Below, piece by piece: positions 53,571 through 62,613 of a DNA stretch of 64,000 bases. Each line of letters starts with the position of its first letter. Within the stretch, counting starts at the first letter, position 1. A program made the translations under genes and the position numbers. Location: assembly GCF_022352055.1 (NCBI RefSeq), contig NZ_JAKRWM010000002.1:310001-374000 (forward strand). Reading direction: 5' to 3'. The stretch comes from Cohnella mopanensis. Lineage in GTDB: Bacteria; Bacillota; Bacilli; Paenibacillales; Paenibacillaceae. A model generated the notes under the pieces. That model searched no databases. It was not told the origin of the DNA and saw only the letters and a program-made list of their open reading frames with translations.

Positions 53571-54389
53571 ATGAACAGGAAGCTATTGGCATTGCCCCAT
53601 TACGGTTCTCTAGCTCTCTTGCTAGCGTTGACGCTTTTCCCGTTTTATATGCTCATTGTCAGCTCGGTCAAGTACACGCAACAAGCGATTCATAATTTCT
53701 GGGGCATCTCGTTTCCGCTTCATTTCGACAACTATTCGGTAGCTTTCAAGCAAATCGGACCTTTCATCGGCAATACGGTGCTGATCTCTTCGGGGATCGT
53801 CGTCGGGGTCATCTTGATCTCATCGTTAGCTGCCTATTCTTTCGTTAGGTTTAACTATCCGGGTAAGCAATTGTTTTTCGTCCTTATTTTGTCGCTCATG
53901 ATGATTCCGGGATACTTGATCCTCATTCCCCAGTTTTTGCTCGTTCAGAAGCTGGATATGTTGAATACGTACCAGGGCCAGATTTTCCCGCCGATGGCGT
54001 TCGGTGCCGCGATGGCGACCTTCCTGATGAAAACCTTTTTCGAGGGAATTCCGAAAAGCCTGATCGAAGCGGCCGACATGGAAGGCGCGGGAGAGCGGCA
54101 AATTTTTATGAAGATCATCATTCCGCTCTCCCTGCCGATTATCGCGACCGTTGCCATCATCAATTTCTTGGCCGGCTGGAACAACTATATTTGGCCGCTT
54201 GTCGCAACGAACGGCGATGCCGTTAAACCGGTCATTCTCGCGCTCAGCACGATTACGGGGAACATGGACCAAGGAGTCGGGGTTAAACTCGCGGGCTATA
54301 TTATTTCTTCGATTCCATTGCTACTGCTTTTCGTCGTTGCTACCAAACCTTTCATTTCCGGAGTTACTTCCGGGGCCGTAAAGGGTTAG
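53571..54389 (+). CDS. Carbohydrate ABC transporter permease (MalG-type)
   Basis: 272 residues with six TM helices and the EAA-loop IPKSLIEAADMEGAGERQIF. It also has the family segments FPFYMLIVSSVK and MIPGYLILIPQFLL. It lies 15 bases after the MalF-type permease, with AAGGTG as RBS. It forms the heterodimeric channel for the sugar captured by the next gene product. Confidence 0.94.
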   Translation: MNRKLLALPHYGSLALLLALTLFPFYMLIVSSVKYTQQAIHNFWGISFPLHFDNYSVAFKQIGPFIGNTVLISSGIVVGVILISSLAAYSFVRFNYPGKQLFFVLILSLMMIPGYLILIPQFLLVQKLDMLNTYQGQIFPPMAFGAAMATFLMKTFFEGIPKSLIEAADMEGAGERQIFMKIIIPLSLPIIATVAIINFLAGWNNYIWPLVATNGDAVKPVILALSTITGNMDQGVGVKLAGYIISSIPLLLLFVVATKPFISGVTSGAVKG

Positions 54390-54424
54390 GATAGAAAAAC
54401 ATCATGAATAAGAGGTGGGTTTGC

Positions 54425-55885
54425 ATGTTTAAGAAAAAGAACGCTTTGTTATCGACTGGGCTCGTCTTGAGTATGGGGGTTGCATTGTTAAGCGGTTGCG
54501 CTTCGGGAAATTCCAATTCGAATCCGGATTCGGGTTCGTCGGCTGGAACCGCAGCCAAGTCCGTGAATCTGACGTTCGCGGTCGAAACTCCCAAGGACGA
54601 AGAAACGAAACAAGTGTGGCAGGAAATTGTCGACGGATACACGAGCAAGCATGACAATGTCAAAATCAAGCTGGACTACGCGCCGAACGACGGGGATTCT
54701 TTCAGAACTTGGCTAACGACGGGTTTGATCGGCGGAACGTCTCCTGATATTATTCCAAGCCGTTATACATGGACTCATGAAGATTTGAATAAAGATTTGA
54801 TCGTCGATCTGTCTTCTGAATACGACAAACCGAATCCGTATGCGGGCAACAAGGTTTGGAAGGACACGTTTACCCCGTCCATCTTGAACGAAATGAAAAA
54901 CCCGACTTCGGGAAGCATTGCCGGCATTACCCTACAAACGTTGTCCATTCGCGTTTTCTACAATCAAGATCTGTTCAAGAAAAATAACCTGGCTATTCCT
55001 AAGACTTGGACCGAATTTTTGGACGTCCAATCCAAGTTGAAAGCGGCCGGCGTAACGCCGTTCGCGTTCGCGAACTCGAAACCGGGCGATAACCACTATC
55101 TGTGGGCCGTTAACATGATGACGAACCAAATCGCGGCCGAGAAAGTCAGAAGCTACGACTTCAACAACAATAGACAGCTCGAATTGAATGAAATCGCGGC
55201 TTCCGTCGACGAGGGCGCGGTAAACCTGGAGTCCGCGGACTGGACGGGCTATATGCCGATCATGAAAGAATGGTCCCAATATTGGGCGAAGGGCTACAAC
55301 GCGATGAACGGCGACGCGGCTAAGGAAATGTTCCTGCGCGGCGACGCGGCAATGGTGATGGCAGGCAACTTCGAATTGAAAACCATTCAAGATTCCAAAG
55401 CCCGTAACTTCGAATACGGCACGTTCGCCTTGCCTTACTTGACCAAAGACCAGAACCCGAACGCGGCTGAGAAAAACTACGAGTTAGGCGGATATCCGGA
55501 TCTCGTGTTCGCGATTCCCAAAAAAGTAACGGGCGATAAATACGAGGCCGCAGTGGACTTCTTCATGTATTTATCCTCTCCTGAAGTGGCAACGATCATG
55601 GGCAATAAAATGTACGTCGCGACGACGCTTGCCAACGTCGATTTGCCGGCTAACCTGAGCGGCTTCCAATTCGTGGGCGACCGTATCCTAGTTAACTTCT
55701 ATGCGGCGCATATCGACAAGAAGCTGAACGAGGATCTAGTGAAAATCGGTCAGTTGTACTTGGAAGGAACGATCACGGAAGAGAAATACAAAGCCGAATT
55801 GCAGAAGACGCTTAAAGCGGATATGACGACCGTATTGAAAACGAATGGCTGGAACAAGGAAAACGGCTACGGAACCAAACAATAG
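54425..55885 (+). CDS. Carbohydrate-binding lipoprotein of the ABC transporter (family 1)
   Basis: 486 residues. The signal peptide ends at the lipobox LLSGC, followed by a Ser/Asn/Gly-rich linker and an SBP_bac_1 domain (VNLTFAVETPKDEET; GGTSPDIIPSRYT; MFLRGDAAMVMAGNFEL). ATG 54425 is preferred because AGAGGTGG lies about 6 bases upstream; ATG 54404 has none. The size suits oligosaccharide binding. Downstream hydrolase and sulfatase suggest a sulfated sugar ligand. Confidence 0.93.
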   Translation: MFKKKNALLSTGLVLSMGVALLSGCASGNSNSNPDSGSSAGTAAKSVNLTFAVETPKDEETKQVWQEIVDGYTSKHDNVKIKLDYAPNDGDSFRTWLTTGLIGGTSPDIIPSRYTWTHEDLNKDLIVDLSSEYDKPNPYAGNKVWKDTFTPSILNEMKNPTSGSIAGITLQTLSIRVFYNQDLFKKNNLAIPKTWTEFLDVQSKLKAAGVTPFAFANSKPGDNHYLWAVNMMTNQIAAEKVRSYDFNNNRQLELNEIAASVDEGAVNLESADWTGYMPIMKEWSQYWAKGYNAMNGDAAKEMFLRGDAAMVMAGNFELKTIQDSKARNFEYGTFALPYLTKDQNPNAAEKNYELGGYPDLVFAIPKKVTGDKYEAAVDFFMYLSSPEVATIMGNKMYVATTLANVDLPANLSGFQFVGDRILVNFYAAHIDKKLNEDLVKIGQLYLEGTITEEKYKAELQKTLKADMTTVLKTNGWNKENGYGTKQ

Positions 55886-55984
55886 CAAAGATTGACCAAC
55901 AACAAGAAGATCATAGGCGGGAGGAGCGTCCGGCAGGACTGTTCCTCCTTCCCTTATATCAGACCCGAGGAGAAGGAGCCTATC

Positions 55985-58027
55985 ATGACTACGAATGATA
56001 ACTGGTTTCGCGAGAATATCAGACAGGTTCATATAGATTTTCATATGCCGGAGTTTCCGCGCGACGCGATTAATAATTTTAACGCGCAGGAGTTCGTCTC
56101 TCATTTCGTGAGAGCCAAAGCGAACGTGATCGGCGTATTCACCAAATGCCACTTCGGTAACGCGTTCTACGACAATACGGTCGGACATAAGCACAGCGGG
56201 TTAAAGGAAGATTTTTTCGGGGAAGTGTTAGCGGAAGCGAGGAAACACGACATCAAGGTGATCGCGTACTACTCGCTCGGAACAGATGCCCATGCCGTGC
56301 TGAATAACCCGGATTGGTATCAAGTCGACGAGTTCGGCAAAGTCCGGGGGAGCGAAGGAACCGTATGGGAGCTGCCTTGCATTAACAGTCCTTACCGCGA
56401 AGAATTGGTGATCCCGCAGGTGAAGGAGATTACCGAGAAATACGAGATGGACGGTTATCTATTCGATATTCCTTACATTCATAATCACTATTGTTTCTGC
56501 AACTATTGCAAAAAGAAGTTTCTCGAGGAGCACGAACAGGAACTGACGCCCGAGCTTCTAAAGACGAACCGCGAGCTCGTAATCGGTTTCGGCATCGATT
56601 CCGCCGCGCGGTGCATGAAAGAAATCTACGACGTCATCAAAAAAATCCGTCCGGAAGTGCTGGTCAATTGCAACGGAGCATGGCGCATGGGCGAACCGGC
56701 ATCGGTTAACGCGACGAGCGATTACGGGTTATGGGAATCGCAGCCGTCGGCTACGGGCTCGTTCCTGGGACACTCAATCCGAGCTCGTCACATTCGGACG
56801 TTGGACGTTCCCGTGCAGATCATGACGGTTCGCTTTACGGAAGGCTGGGGACTCATGTCCTGCAAGACGGCCGAGCAGTTGAAGTTCGAGTTCGCTTGCA
56901 TTATGGCCAACGGCGGTATTATTAATATCGGAGACCAAGTGATGCCGGACGGATCGCTGCAAGGCGGCGTCTACGATATTATCGGCGAAGCGTTCTCCTT
57001 CATTGAAGAAAGGGAAGCGTATTGCATCGGCGCGAAGAGCGTTCGCGGAATCGCGGTCATCGCGGATAATACGAGCAATTGGTATCACGACAAAGACGAT
57101 TCGGCGACGTTCGTCTCGGCGAAAATGCTGATCGAGGGGCATCATCAATTCGACATATATTATAACGACGATTTCCCCGATCTGACGGGTTATCGGGCCG
57201 TCGTCCTTCCCGAGAACGTTAAGCTATCGAAGACATCGATCGATCGGTTGGAAGCATTCGTTCGCAAGGGAGGATTGTTGCTGGCCGAAGGTGCAGCGAC
57301 CTACTCCAAGGAAACGAAGGATTTCGGGTTGGCCGAGGTTCTGGGCTTGCATTACTTGGAGCGAACCCCGTATCCGTTTGCTTATTTTACGGAGAACGAA
57401 CGGTTATGGAAAGGCATCGCCAAGATACCGCAGTTAGTCGAAGGGGAGTTCATTAAGACGATTCCAACTACGGCCGAGACGTTAAGCTTGATCCAATGGC
57501 CGCTTACCGTACCTGCGGTTAATCGTGCCTTCCGCCATCCGATGCCTCCGGCGGGAACGATCAGCGATTTCCCCGGCATCAGCGTCAACCGCTATGGGGA
57601 AGGTACCGCTCTCTACGTGGCGGCTCCCGTATTCCGCACTTATTGGAATAGCAATCATTTCTGGGTGAGGCGGATCATTACGAATTTGCTCGACCAGTAC
57701 GATACCGGCAAATATTTTGAAACGAACGCACCCGTGCACGTCGAAGCGAACCTAATGGAGAAGGACGGCAACAAAATACTGCACTTGATCAATTTTCAGA
57801 ACATTCATGCGGGCGAGAAGACCAGCTCGTTCTACGATCCGATCGAGAACATTACGCCGGTTCATGACATTGAGGTGCGCATTAACGACAAACGGATTCG
57901 TTCGGCAACGGTTCGTCCCGGTAACGAGCGATTGGTGACGGAAGAAACGGAGAACGGAATTCGGTTTACGGTTCCGAAAGTCCATATTCACGCGATGATC
58001 GAATTAAGCGAGAGCAACCTAGATTAG
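55985..58027 (+). CDS. GHL6-like glycoside hydrolase with GATase/trimerisation-like domain
   Basis: 680 residues, no signal peptide, so intracellular. The N-terminal TIM barrel (~10-350) resembles 'hypothetical glycosyl hydrolase 6' and alpha-fucosidase-like barrels, with IRQVHIDFHMPEFP, VIAYYSLG, MDGYLFDIPY and a Cys pair in CFCNYCKKKF. The middle ~370-560 is a Rossmann-like domain similar to the beta-galactosidase trimerisation/glutamine amidotransferase fold (YRAVVLPENVKLS, FVRKGGLLLAEG). A beta-rich C-terminus follows. ATG 55985 has GGAGAAGGAG upstream. It probably cleaves the imported oligosaccharide; linkage unknown. Confidence 0.78.
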   Translation: MTTNDNWFRENIRQVHIDFHMPEFPRDAINNFNAQEFVSHFVRAKANVIGVFTKCHFGNAFYDNTVGHKHSGLKEDFFGEVLAEARKHDIKVIAYYSLGTDAHAVLNNPDWYQVDEFGKVRGSEGTVWELPCINSPYREELVIPQVKEITEKYEMDGYLFDIPYIHNHYCFCNYCKKKFLEEHEQELTPELLKTNRELVIGFGIDSAARCMKEIYDVIKKIRPEVLVNCNGAWRMGEPASVNATSDYGLWESQPSATGSFLGHSIRARHIRTLDVPVQIMTVRFTEGWGLMSCKTAEQLKFEFACIMANGGIINIGDQVMPDGSLQGGVYDIIGEAFSFIEEREAYCIGAKSVRGIAVIADNTSNWYHDKDDSATFVSAKMLIEGHHQFDIYYNDDFPDLTGYRAVVLPENVKLSKTSIDRLEAFVRKGGLLLAEGAATYSKETKDFGLAEVLGLHYLERTPYPFAYFTENERLWKGIAKIPQLVEGEFIKTIPTTAETLSLIQWPLTVPAVNRAFRHPMPPAGTISDFPGISVNRYGEGTALYVAAPVFRTYWNSNHFWVRRIITNLLDQYDTGKYFETNAPVHVEANLMEKDGNKILHLINFQNIHAGEKTSSFYDPIENITPVHDIEVRINDKRIRSATVRPGNERLVTEETENGIRFTVPKVHIHAMIELSESNLD

Positions 58028-58046
58028 AAGACAGAGGTGATTGTTC

Positions 58047-59546
58047 ATGAACAGTATCGTTATCGTCTGCGACACGTTAAGGAGGGATCACTGCGGTCCT
58101 TATCATCGGGGGCTTCCGCTGAATCAAGTGACGAGCGCGGAGCAGCAAGATTGGATCATTCCTACGCCGAACATGGACCGCTTGGCGGAAAAGGGTATCG
58201 TGTTCGACAATGCGTATTGCGGATCGACGCCTTGCATGCCGGCCAGAAGGGACATCTACACGGGGCGTTACGAATTTCTGGAACGCGGTTGGGGGCCTCT
58301 TGAGGAAGACGATCTGGATCTGCCTAGGCAGATATCGGGACCGCCCAATCAGTCCATGTCTGAACAGCTGAAGAACGGGAATCCCGTCAGCTACTTCATC
58401 ACGGACCATTTTCATATGTGGGAACAGGGGGCTGGCAATTATCATATGGGGTATACCGGTTTCGAGTTTATCCGCGGACACGAAGCGGATGCTTGGAGAA
58501 CGGATCCCGTCGACTTTCCTTGCCCCGATTCGGAGCGGGTCACGAAGCTGGAAAGGCATTTCCGCAACGTTCATCTCACGCGGAATTCCGAGGAAGATTA
58601 CTTCTGCGCCCAGATCTTCAATAAAGCCTCGGAGTGGTTGGAAGCGAATCATACGCACAAGGACTTCTACCTGCACTTGGATTGCTTCGACCCGCATGAG
58701 CCGTGGGATCCGCCCGAGGAATACGTCAAGATGTTCGATCCGAGAGGATATGACGTCGACCGATTTATTCCGCAGGCTCCATACGATGAATGGCGCAATC
58801 ATATGACAGAGGATCAGTTGAGACACGTGCAAGCTTGCTATGCGGCCAACGTGGTGCTCGTGGACAAGTGGCTCGGCAAGCTGCTCGACAAGATGGACGA
58901 GCTCGATCTGTGGAGCAACACGATGCTTGTTTTCACGACCGACCACGGGACGTATAACGGAGATCTTGGCCGTACGGGCAAGCTGCAGACGCATCAATAC
59001 GATGCCGTCTCCCATATTCCCTTCATCGTCGCTTATCCGCATGGAGGACAAGGGACGAGAAGGAATCAATTGGCTCAGCTCGTCGATATTTATCCGACCG
59101 TGCTGCGGGCGACAGGCAAGGCATGCCCTCCGGATCGTCATGGATTGGATTTGACTCCCGTATTCGATGACGAACGAGCACCCTTGCGGGACTACGCAAT
59201 CAGCGGCATGTTCGGGAAGAGCGTCACCGTCACCGACGGCCGCTGGGCCTTGCATCAATCGCCGAACGCGGACAATCAGCCGCTCGATTGGTACGGAACT
59301 TGTTTGGCCAAATTCATTCCTTACGATCTAGGTCCTTACCGGGACGGGAAAAGAGCCGTTATTGATTGCGCTTCATGGCCGACTCCTACTTGGTTAAGCG
59401 ATAAGAGAGTCGATCCTAGCGAGCATAATAATTTAGTCGAACAAGAGCCTGAACAGGTTGCGAAGCTTAGGCAAGCTTTGAAGGAAACGTTAGTTACGCT
59501 TAAAGCGCCATCCGAGCAGATCTTAAGATTGGGTCTCCAAGATTAG
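58047..59546 (+). CDS. Type I sulfatase (formylglycine-dependent)
   Basis: 499 residues of the alkaline phosphatase/sulfatase superfamily. The modification motif is Cys63-x-Pro65-x-Arg67 (PCMPARRDIYTGR); Cys63 must be oxidised to formylglycine. Metal-ligand regions are IVIVCDTLRRD near the start and TTDHGTYNGD later. It hydrolyses a sulfate ester; with no signal peptide it acts inside the cell on imported sugar. AGAGGTG precedes ATG 58047. An FGE gene three genes later can supply the modification. Confidence 0.95.
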   Translation: MNSIVIVCDTLRRDHCGPYHRGLPLNQVTSAEQQDWIIPTPNMDRLAEKGIVFDNAYCGSTPCMPARRDIYTGRYEFLERGWGPLEEDDLDLPRQISGPPNQSMSEQLKNGNPVSYFITDHFHMWEQGAGNYHMGYTGFEFIRGHEADAWRTDPVDFPCPDSERVTKLERHFRNVHLTRNSEEDYFCAQIFNKASEWLEANHTHKDFYLHLDCFDPHEPWDPPEEYVKMFDPRGYDVDRFIPQAPYDEWRNHMTEDQLRHVQACYAANVVLVDKWLGKLLDKMDELDLWSNTMLVFTTDHGTYNGDLGRTGKLQTHQYDAVSHIPFIVAYPHGGQGTRRNQLAQLVDIYPTVLRATGKACPPDRHGLDLTPVFDDERAPLRDYAISGMFGKSVTVTDGRWALHQSPNADNQPLDWYGTCLAKFIPYDLGPYRDGKRAVIDCASWPTPTWLSDKRVDPSEHNNLVEQEPEQVAKLRQALKETLVTLKAPSEQILRLGLQD

Positions 59547-59560
59547 CGGGGATAGACGAA

Positions 59561-59611
59561 CATGACGAGCGACCGCACCAGCGGTTGCTTCGTTGTGCTT
59601 AGCGTCATCAT
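59561..59611. other. Nested stem-loop in the sulfatase-chr gap
   Basis: AGCGACCGC-ACCA-GCGGTTGCT (59568-59589) is enclosed by an outer CATGACG/CGTCATCATG pairing. No T-run, so an mRNA-processing or translational element is more likely than a terminator. Confidence 0.4.
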
Positions 59612-59629
59612 GAGGAAGGTGATCATCAA

Positions 59630-60265
59630 GTGATTCCGCAACTTAGAGCAAAATTGACCATACTCGCGCAAATTTTTTGGGTATTTTTCAGGATCGGACC
59701 GTCGAGCTTCGGCGGTGGTTATGCCATGATTCCCGTCATCGAAAGAGAAGTCGTGCAGAAACGGGGATGGTTGGGGCAAGAGGATATTTCCGATCTGGTG
59801 TCCGTGGCGGGGACCGCTCCCGGAGGAGTCGGCGTTAACTCGGCGGTGTTCATCGGATATCGCAAAGCCGGCGTCGCCGGCGCATGCATGGCGGTGCTCG
59901 GCATTACGCTGCCGACTTTCGCGATCGTATTTCTGCTGAGCGTGTTCTACCTGTATTTCGAGAACAATCCGAAAATAGCCGCGGCGCTGAAAGGCATTCA
60001 CGGAGCGATCATCGCTTTGATTTTGTTAGCGGCCTTCAAAATGGTCAAAACTTCGATTTTCGACGTCGCGACGACGGTCATCGTAATCGCTGCCCTCGGA
60101 ATGCTGATTTTTACTTCAATTCATCCGATCTACGTCATCGCAAGCGGGGTCATAGCCGGTATCCTTATCGTCGGAGCAAAGGAACGGATGGGGTTGAATG
60201 TTCGGATGGAAAAAGAGACGACTCCTTCTTCCGAGCAGCTGTTGTTTCCGGAATATTATATCTAG
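59630..60265 (+). CDS. CHR-family (chromate/sulfate-like) transporter subunit 1
   Basis: 211 residues with about six hydrophobic segments and the CHR landmarks GPSSFGGGYAMIPVIEREV and TAPGGVGVNSAVFIGYR. The start is GTG 59630 with GGAAGGTG upstream; no ATG fits. It is a short-chain, half-size CHR protein that works with the next gene product as a pair. The family is best known for chromate efflux; here, inside a sulfatase operon, a sulfate-like anion is a plausible substrate. Confidence 0.85.
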   Translation: MIPQLRAKLTILAQIFWVFFRIGPSSFGGGYAMIPVIEREVVQKRGWLGQEDISDLVSVAGTAPGGVGVNSAVFIGYRKAGVAGACMAVLGITLPTFAIVFLLSVFYLYFENNPKIAAALKGIHGAIIALILLAAFKMVKTSIFDVATTVIVIAALGMLIFTSIHPIYVIASGVIAGILIVGAKERMGLNVRMEKETTPSSEQLLFPEYYI

Positions 60266-60280
60266 GGCGGGGGGATAGAT

Positions 60281-60814
60281 ATGCTGGGCAAGTTGTTTTT
60301 CGTATTTTTGAAAATCGGGTTTATTTCGTTCGGAGGCGGTTATGCCGTCATTCCGATGATCGAACGCGAAATGAACCATCGCGGTTGGGTCGATGCTCAT
60401 GAATTTCAGAAGATCGTCTCGTTGGCGGGCATGTCTCCTGGACCTATCGCAACCAACAGCGCGACATTGATCGGATTCGATCTGGCGGGTTTTCCCGGCG
60501 CGATCGTAGCGACGATAGGTATGGTATTGCCTTCCTTACTCATCGTCATTCTCATAGTCGCTTTCTGCATGCGTTATCAACGCAACGGACAGGTGAAAGC
60601 TTCCTTCTACGGTCTAAGACCGATCGTTACCGGGCTGATCATCTATGCAGCTCTACATTTCGGTTTTCTGTCTCATTCCGAAACGTTATTCACTTGGTCG
60701 ACACTTATGACTTTGCTAATTAGTATTGGTTGTCTCTACGCCATTCTTAAATATAAGCTTCATCCGATAGTCGTAATCGTTGCATCCGGTTTGGTCGGTA
60801 TTATCTTATTCTAA
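60281..60814 (+). CDS. CHR-family (chromate/sulfate-like) transporter subunit 2
   Basis: 177 residues, five to six TM helices, with FISFGGGYAVIPMIEREM and AGMSPGPIATNSATLIGF. It is the partner half of the preceding protein, 15 bases downstream, with GGCGGGGGG as RBS before ATG 60281. Paired short CHR proteins form one transporter. Context again points to an oxyanion released by the sulfatase. Confidence 0.85.
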   Translation: MLGKLFFVFLKIGFISFGGGYAVIPMIEREMNHRGWVDAHEFQKIVSLAGMSPGPIATNSATLIGFDLAGFPGAIVATIGMVLPSLLIVILIVAFCMRYQRNGQVKASFYGLRPIVTGLIIYAALHFGFLSHSETLFTWSTLMTLLISIGCLYAILKYKLHPIVVIVASGLVGIILF

Positions 60815-60830
60815 GAGGAGGTGACACGAT

Positions 60831-61820
60831 ATGCGAACGAAAATCGAAGTCCCTTCGTGCTGCGCTGCGAGGAGGGATACCGTCGATGCGGAACGGATTC
60901 CGCAGTCCCGGACCGATGTCGTCCAGGAGGTTACGGAATCGAACAGTTTAGAACCATCCGATAACAACGAAGAAGGAATGGTATTCATCTCGGGTGGTAC
61001 GTTCCTGATGGGAACCTCGGACCGGGAGGGATTTCCGGAGGACGGGGAAGGACCTGTAAGGCAAGTAACCCTTCGTTCCTTCTATATAGATGTTACTGCA
61101 GTGACGAACGATCAATTCGCGAAGTTCACCGCGGCTACGGGGTATCGGACGGAGGCGGAACGCTACGGCTGGTCTTACGTCTTTCATTCGTTCGTCACTT
61201 CTCGATCCAGGGAACAAGGCTACCGGACCGTACCGTATACGCCATGGTGGCTAGCCGTTAAGGGGGCGGATTGGGCACATCCCGAGGGTGTCGGTTCACA
61301 TGTCGGGGATCGGGGAGACCATCCGGTCGTTCATGTCACTTGGAACGATGCCGCCGCATATTGCCGATGGGCGGGCAAACGTCTGCCGACGGAGGCTGAA
61401 TGGGAATACGCAGCCCGAGGAGGATTGGTCCAGAAGAGATATCCCTGGGGGGACGAATTGAAACCGAATGGCGAGCATCGTTGCAACATATGGCAAGGGA
61501 AGTTCCCGGATGTGAACCATGCCAGCGACGGTTACGAGGGGACAGCGCCGGTAAGAGCCTATTTGCCTAACGGATACGGATTGTACAACATGGCCGGAAA
61601 CGTATGGGAATGGTGCGCGGATTGGTTTGACCGTCAATATCATTCACTCAGCGATGCGGATAACCCTTGGGGACGACAAGTTAGCGATATGAAATCGATG
61701 CGCGGCGGCTCTTATTTATGCCATAAATCTTACTGCAACCGATACAGGGTCGCCGCGAGGAACAAAAACACGCCCGACAGTTCCTCGGGAAATACGGGGT
61801 TTCGTTGCGTGAAGCAATAG
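60831..61820 (+). CDS. Formylglycine-generating enzyme (sulfatase-modifying factor)
   Basis: 329 residues. It oxidises the sulfatase Cys to formylglycine in the cytosol. The FGE-sulfatase fold is shown by GMVFISGGTFLMGT, PVVHVTWNDAAAYCRWAGKRLPTEAEWEYAARGG (in blocks) and GNVWEWCADW. Both copper-binding active-site cysteines are present: Cys297 and Cys302 in GSYLCHKSYCNRYR, followed by NTPDSSSGNTGFRC, as in authentic FGEs. EgtB-type relatives lack this pair. The N-terminus has Cys10-Cys-Ala-Ala-Arg14, resembling the sulfatase target motif. GAGGAGGTG precedes ATG 60831. Confidence 0.95.
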   Translation: MRTKIEVPSCCAARRDTVDAERIPQSRTDVVQEVTESNSLEPSDNNEEGMVFISGGTFLMGTSDREGFPEDGEGPVRQVTLRSFYIDVTAVTNDQFAKFTAATGYRTEAERYGWSYVFHSFVTSRSREQGYRTVPYTPWWLAVKGADWAHPEGVGSHVGDRGDHPVVHVTWNDAAAYCRWAGKRLPTEAEWEYAARGGLVQKRYPWGDELKPNGEHRCNIWQGKFPDVNHASDGYEGTAPVRAYLPNGYGLYNMAGNVWEWCADWFDRQYHSLSDADNPWGRQVSDMKSMRGGSYLCHKSYCNRYRVAARNKNTPDSSSGNTGFRCVKQ

Positions 61821-61827
61821 AAGCAGT

Positions 61828-62340
61828 AATGAGCCGAAAGAAACCAATTACGTGCTCATTGTCGCAAAACGCGACAATGGTGAGCCGAAAGAAGCCGACA
61901 CCATGCTCATTGTCGCAAAACGCGACAATGGTGAGCCGAAAGAAGCCGACACCATGCTCAATGTCGTAAAACGCGACAATGGTGAGCCGAAAGAAGCCAA
62001 CACCTTGTTCATAGTCGGAAATCGCGACAATAGTGAGCCGAAAGAAGGCAACACCGAGCTCATTGTCGCATAATACAACAATGGTGAGGCGAACGTGGGT
62101 GACATCGTGCTCATAGTCGCATAATGCAACAATGGTGAGGCGAACGAGGGTAACACTATGCTCATTGTCGCAAAACGCGACAATGGCGAACCGAAAGAAG
62201 CCAACACCTTGCTCATAGTCGCAAAACGCGACAATGGAGGACCGAAAGAAGCCGACAACATGCTCATAGTCGCATAATACAACAATGGTGAGCCGAAAGA
62301 AGGCAACACCGAGCTCATTGTCGCAAATCGCGACAGCCCC
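61828..62340. repeat. 51-bp palindromic tandem array, 10 units (array 3)
   Basis: Ten cores start at 61858, 61909, 61960, 62011, 62062, 62113, 62164, 62215, 62266 and 62317, every step exactly 51 bases. The core is ATTGTCGC-AAAAC-GCGACAAT (8-bp perfect stem); the ~30-base interval is GGTGAGCCGAAAGAAGCC...CATGCTC. The GCTCA/TGAGC ends of the interval can extend the stem with a bulge. Units 4-5 and 9-10 share variants (GGCAACACCGAGCTC, then CATAATACAACAAT in 5 and 9), implying block duplication. It starts 7 bases after the FGE stop. No coding start is credible. Function unknown. Confidence 0.93.
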
Positions 62341-62360
62341 GAATAGATTTCGAGCATGCC

Positions 62361-62395
62361 AACCCGCGGTTCCCCATGGAATCGCGGGTTTACTT
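62361..62395 (+). terminator. Hairpin after array 3
   Basis: AACCCGCG (62361-62368) pairs with CGCGGGTT (62383-62390), followed by TACTTG. It is a weak terminator candidate for the glycan/FGE operon. The remaining 62396-62613 holds a TATAAT (62515-62520) but no gene. Confidence 0.55.
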
Positions 62396-62613
62396 GTGGA
62401 GAAGGCGCGAATGGGTTGTTCGCAATGCTTCCGCGATACTTCCGCGACGGGCCAATCCCAAACATTTCGTACCATTTATAATAAACAAGGGATATCTTTT
62501 ATTCGCCTCATCGTTATAATAGAATACTCCAGACGCTATTTTATGAAAGCGCATACAAATATGCGGATACGAAGAAACACAAACCGAGTTAGTCATCCAA
62601 AGGGGTCATCGAA

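Noticed and set aside
61828..62340. CRISPR array (regular palindromic repeats with ~30-base intervals)
   Set aside because: The intervals are nearly identical between units, the cores vary, and no cas genes are nearby. The same holds for 30145-30480.
61848..62465. Long open frames in array 3 as a repeat protein
   Set aside because: Same reason: periodic non-coding DNA leaves several frames open on the minus strand, with no plausible start or composition.
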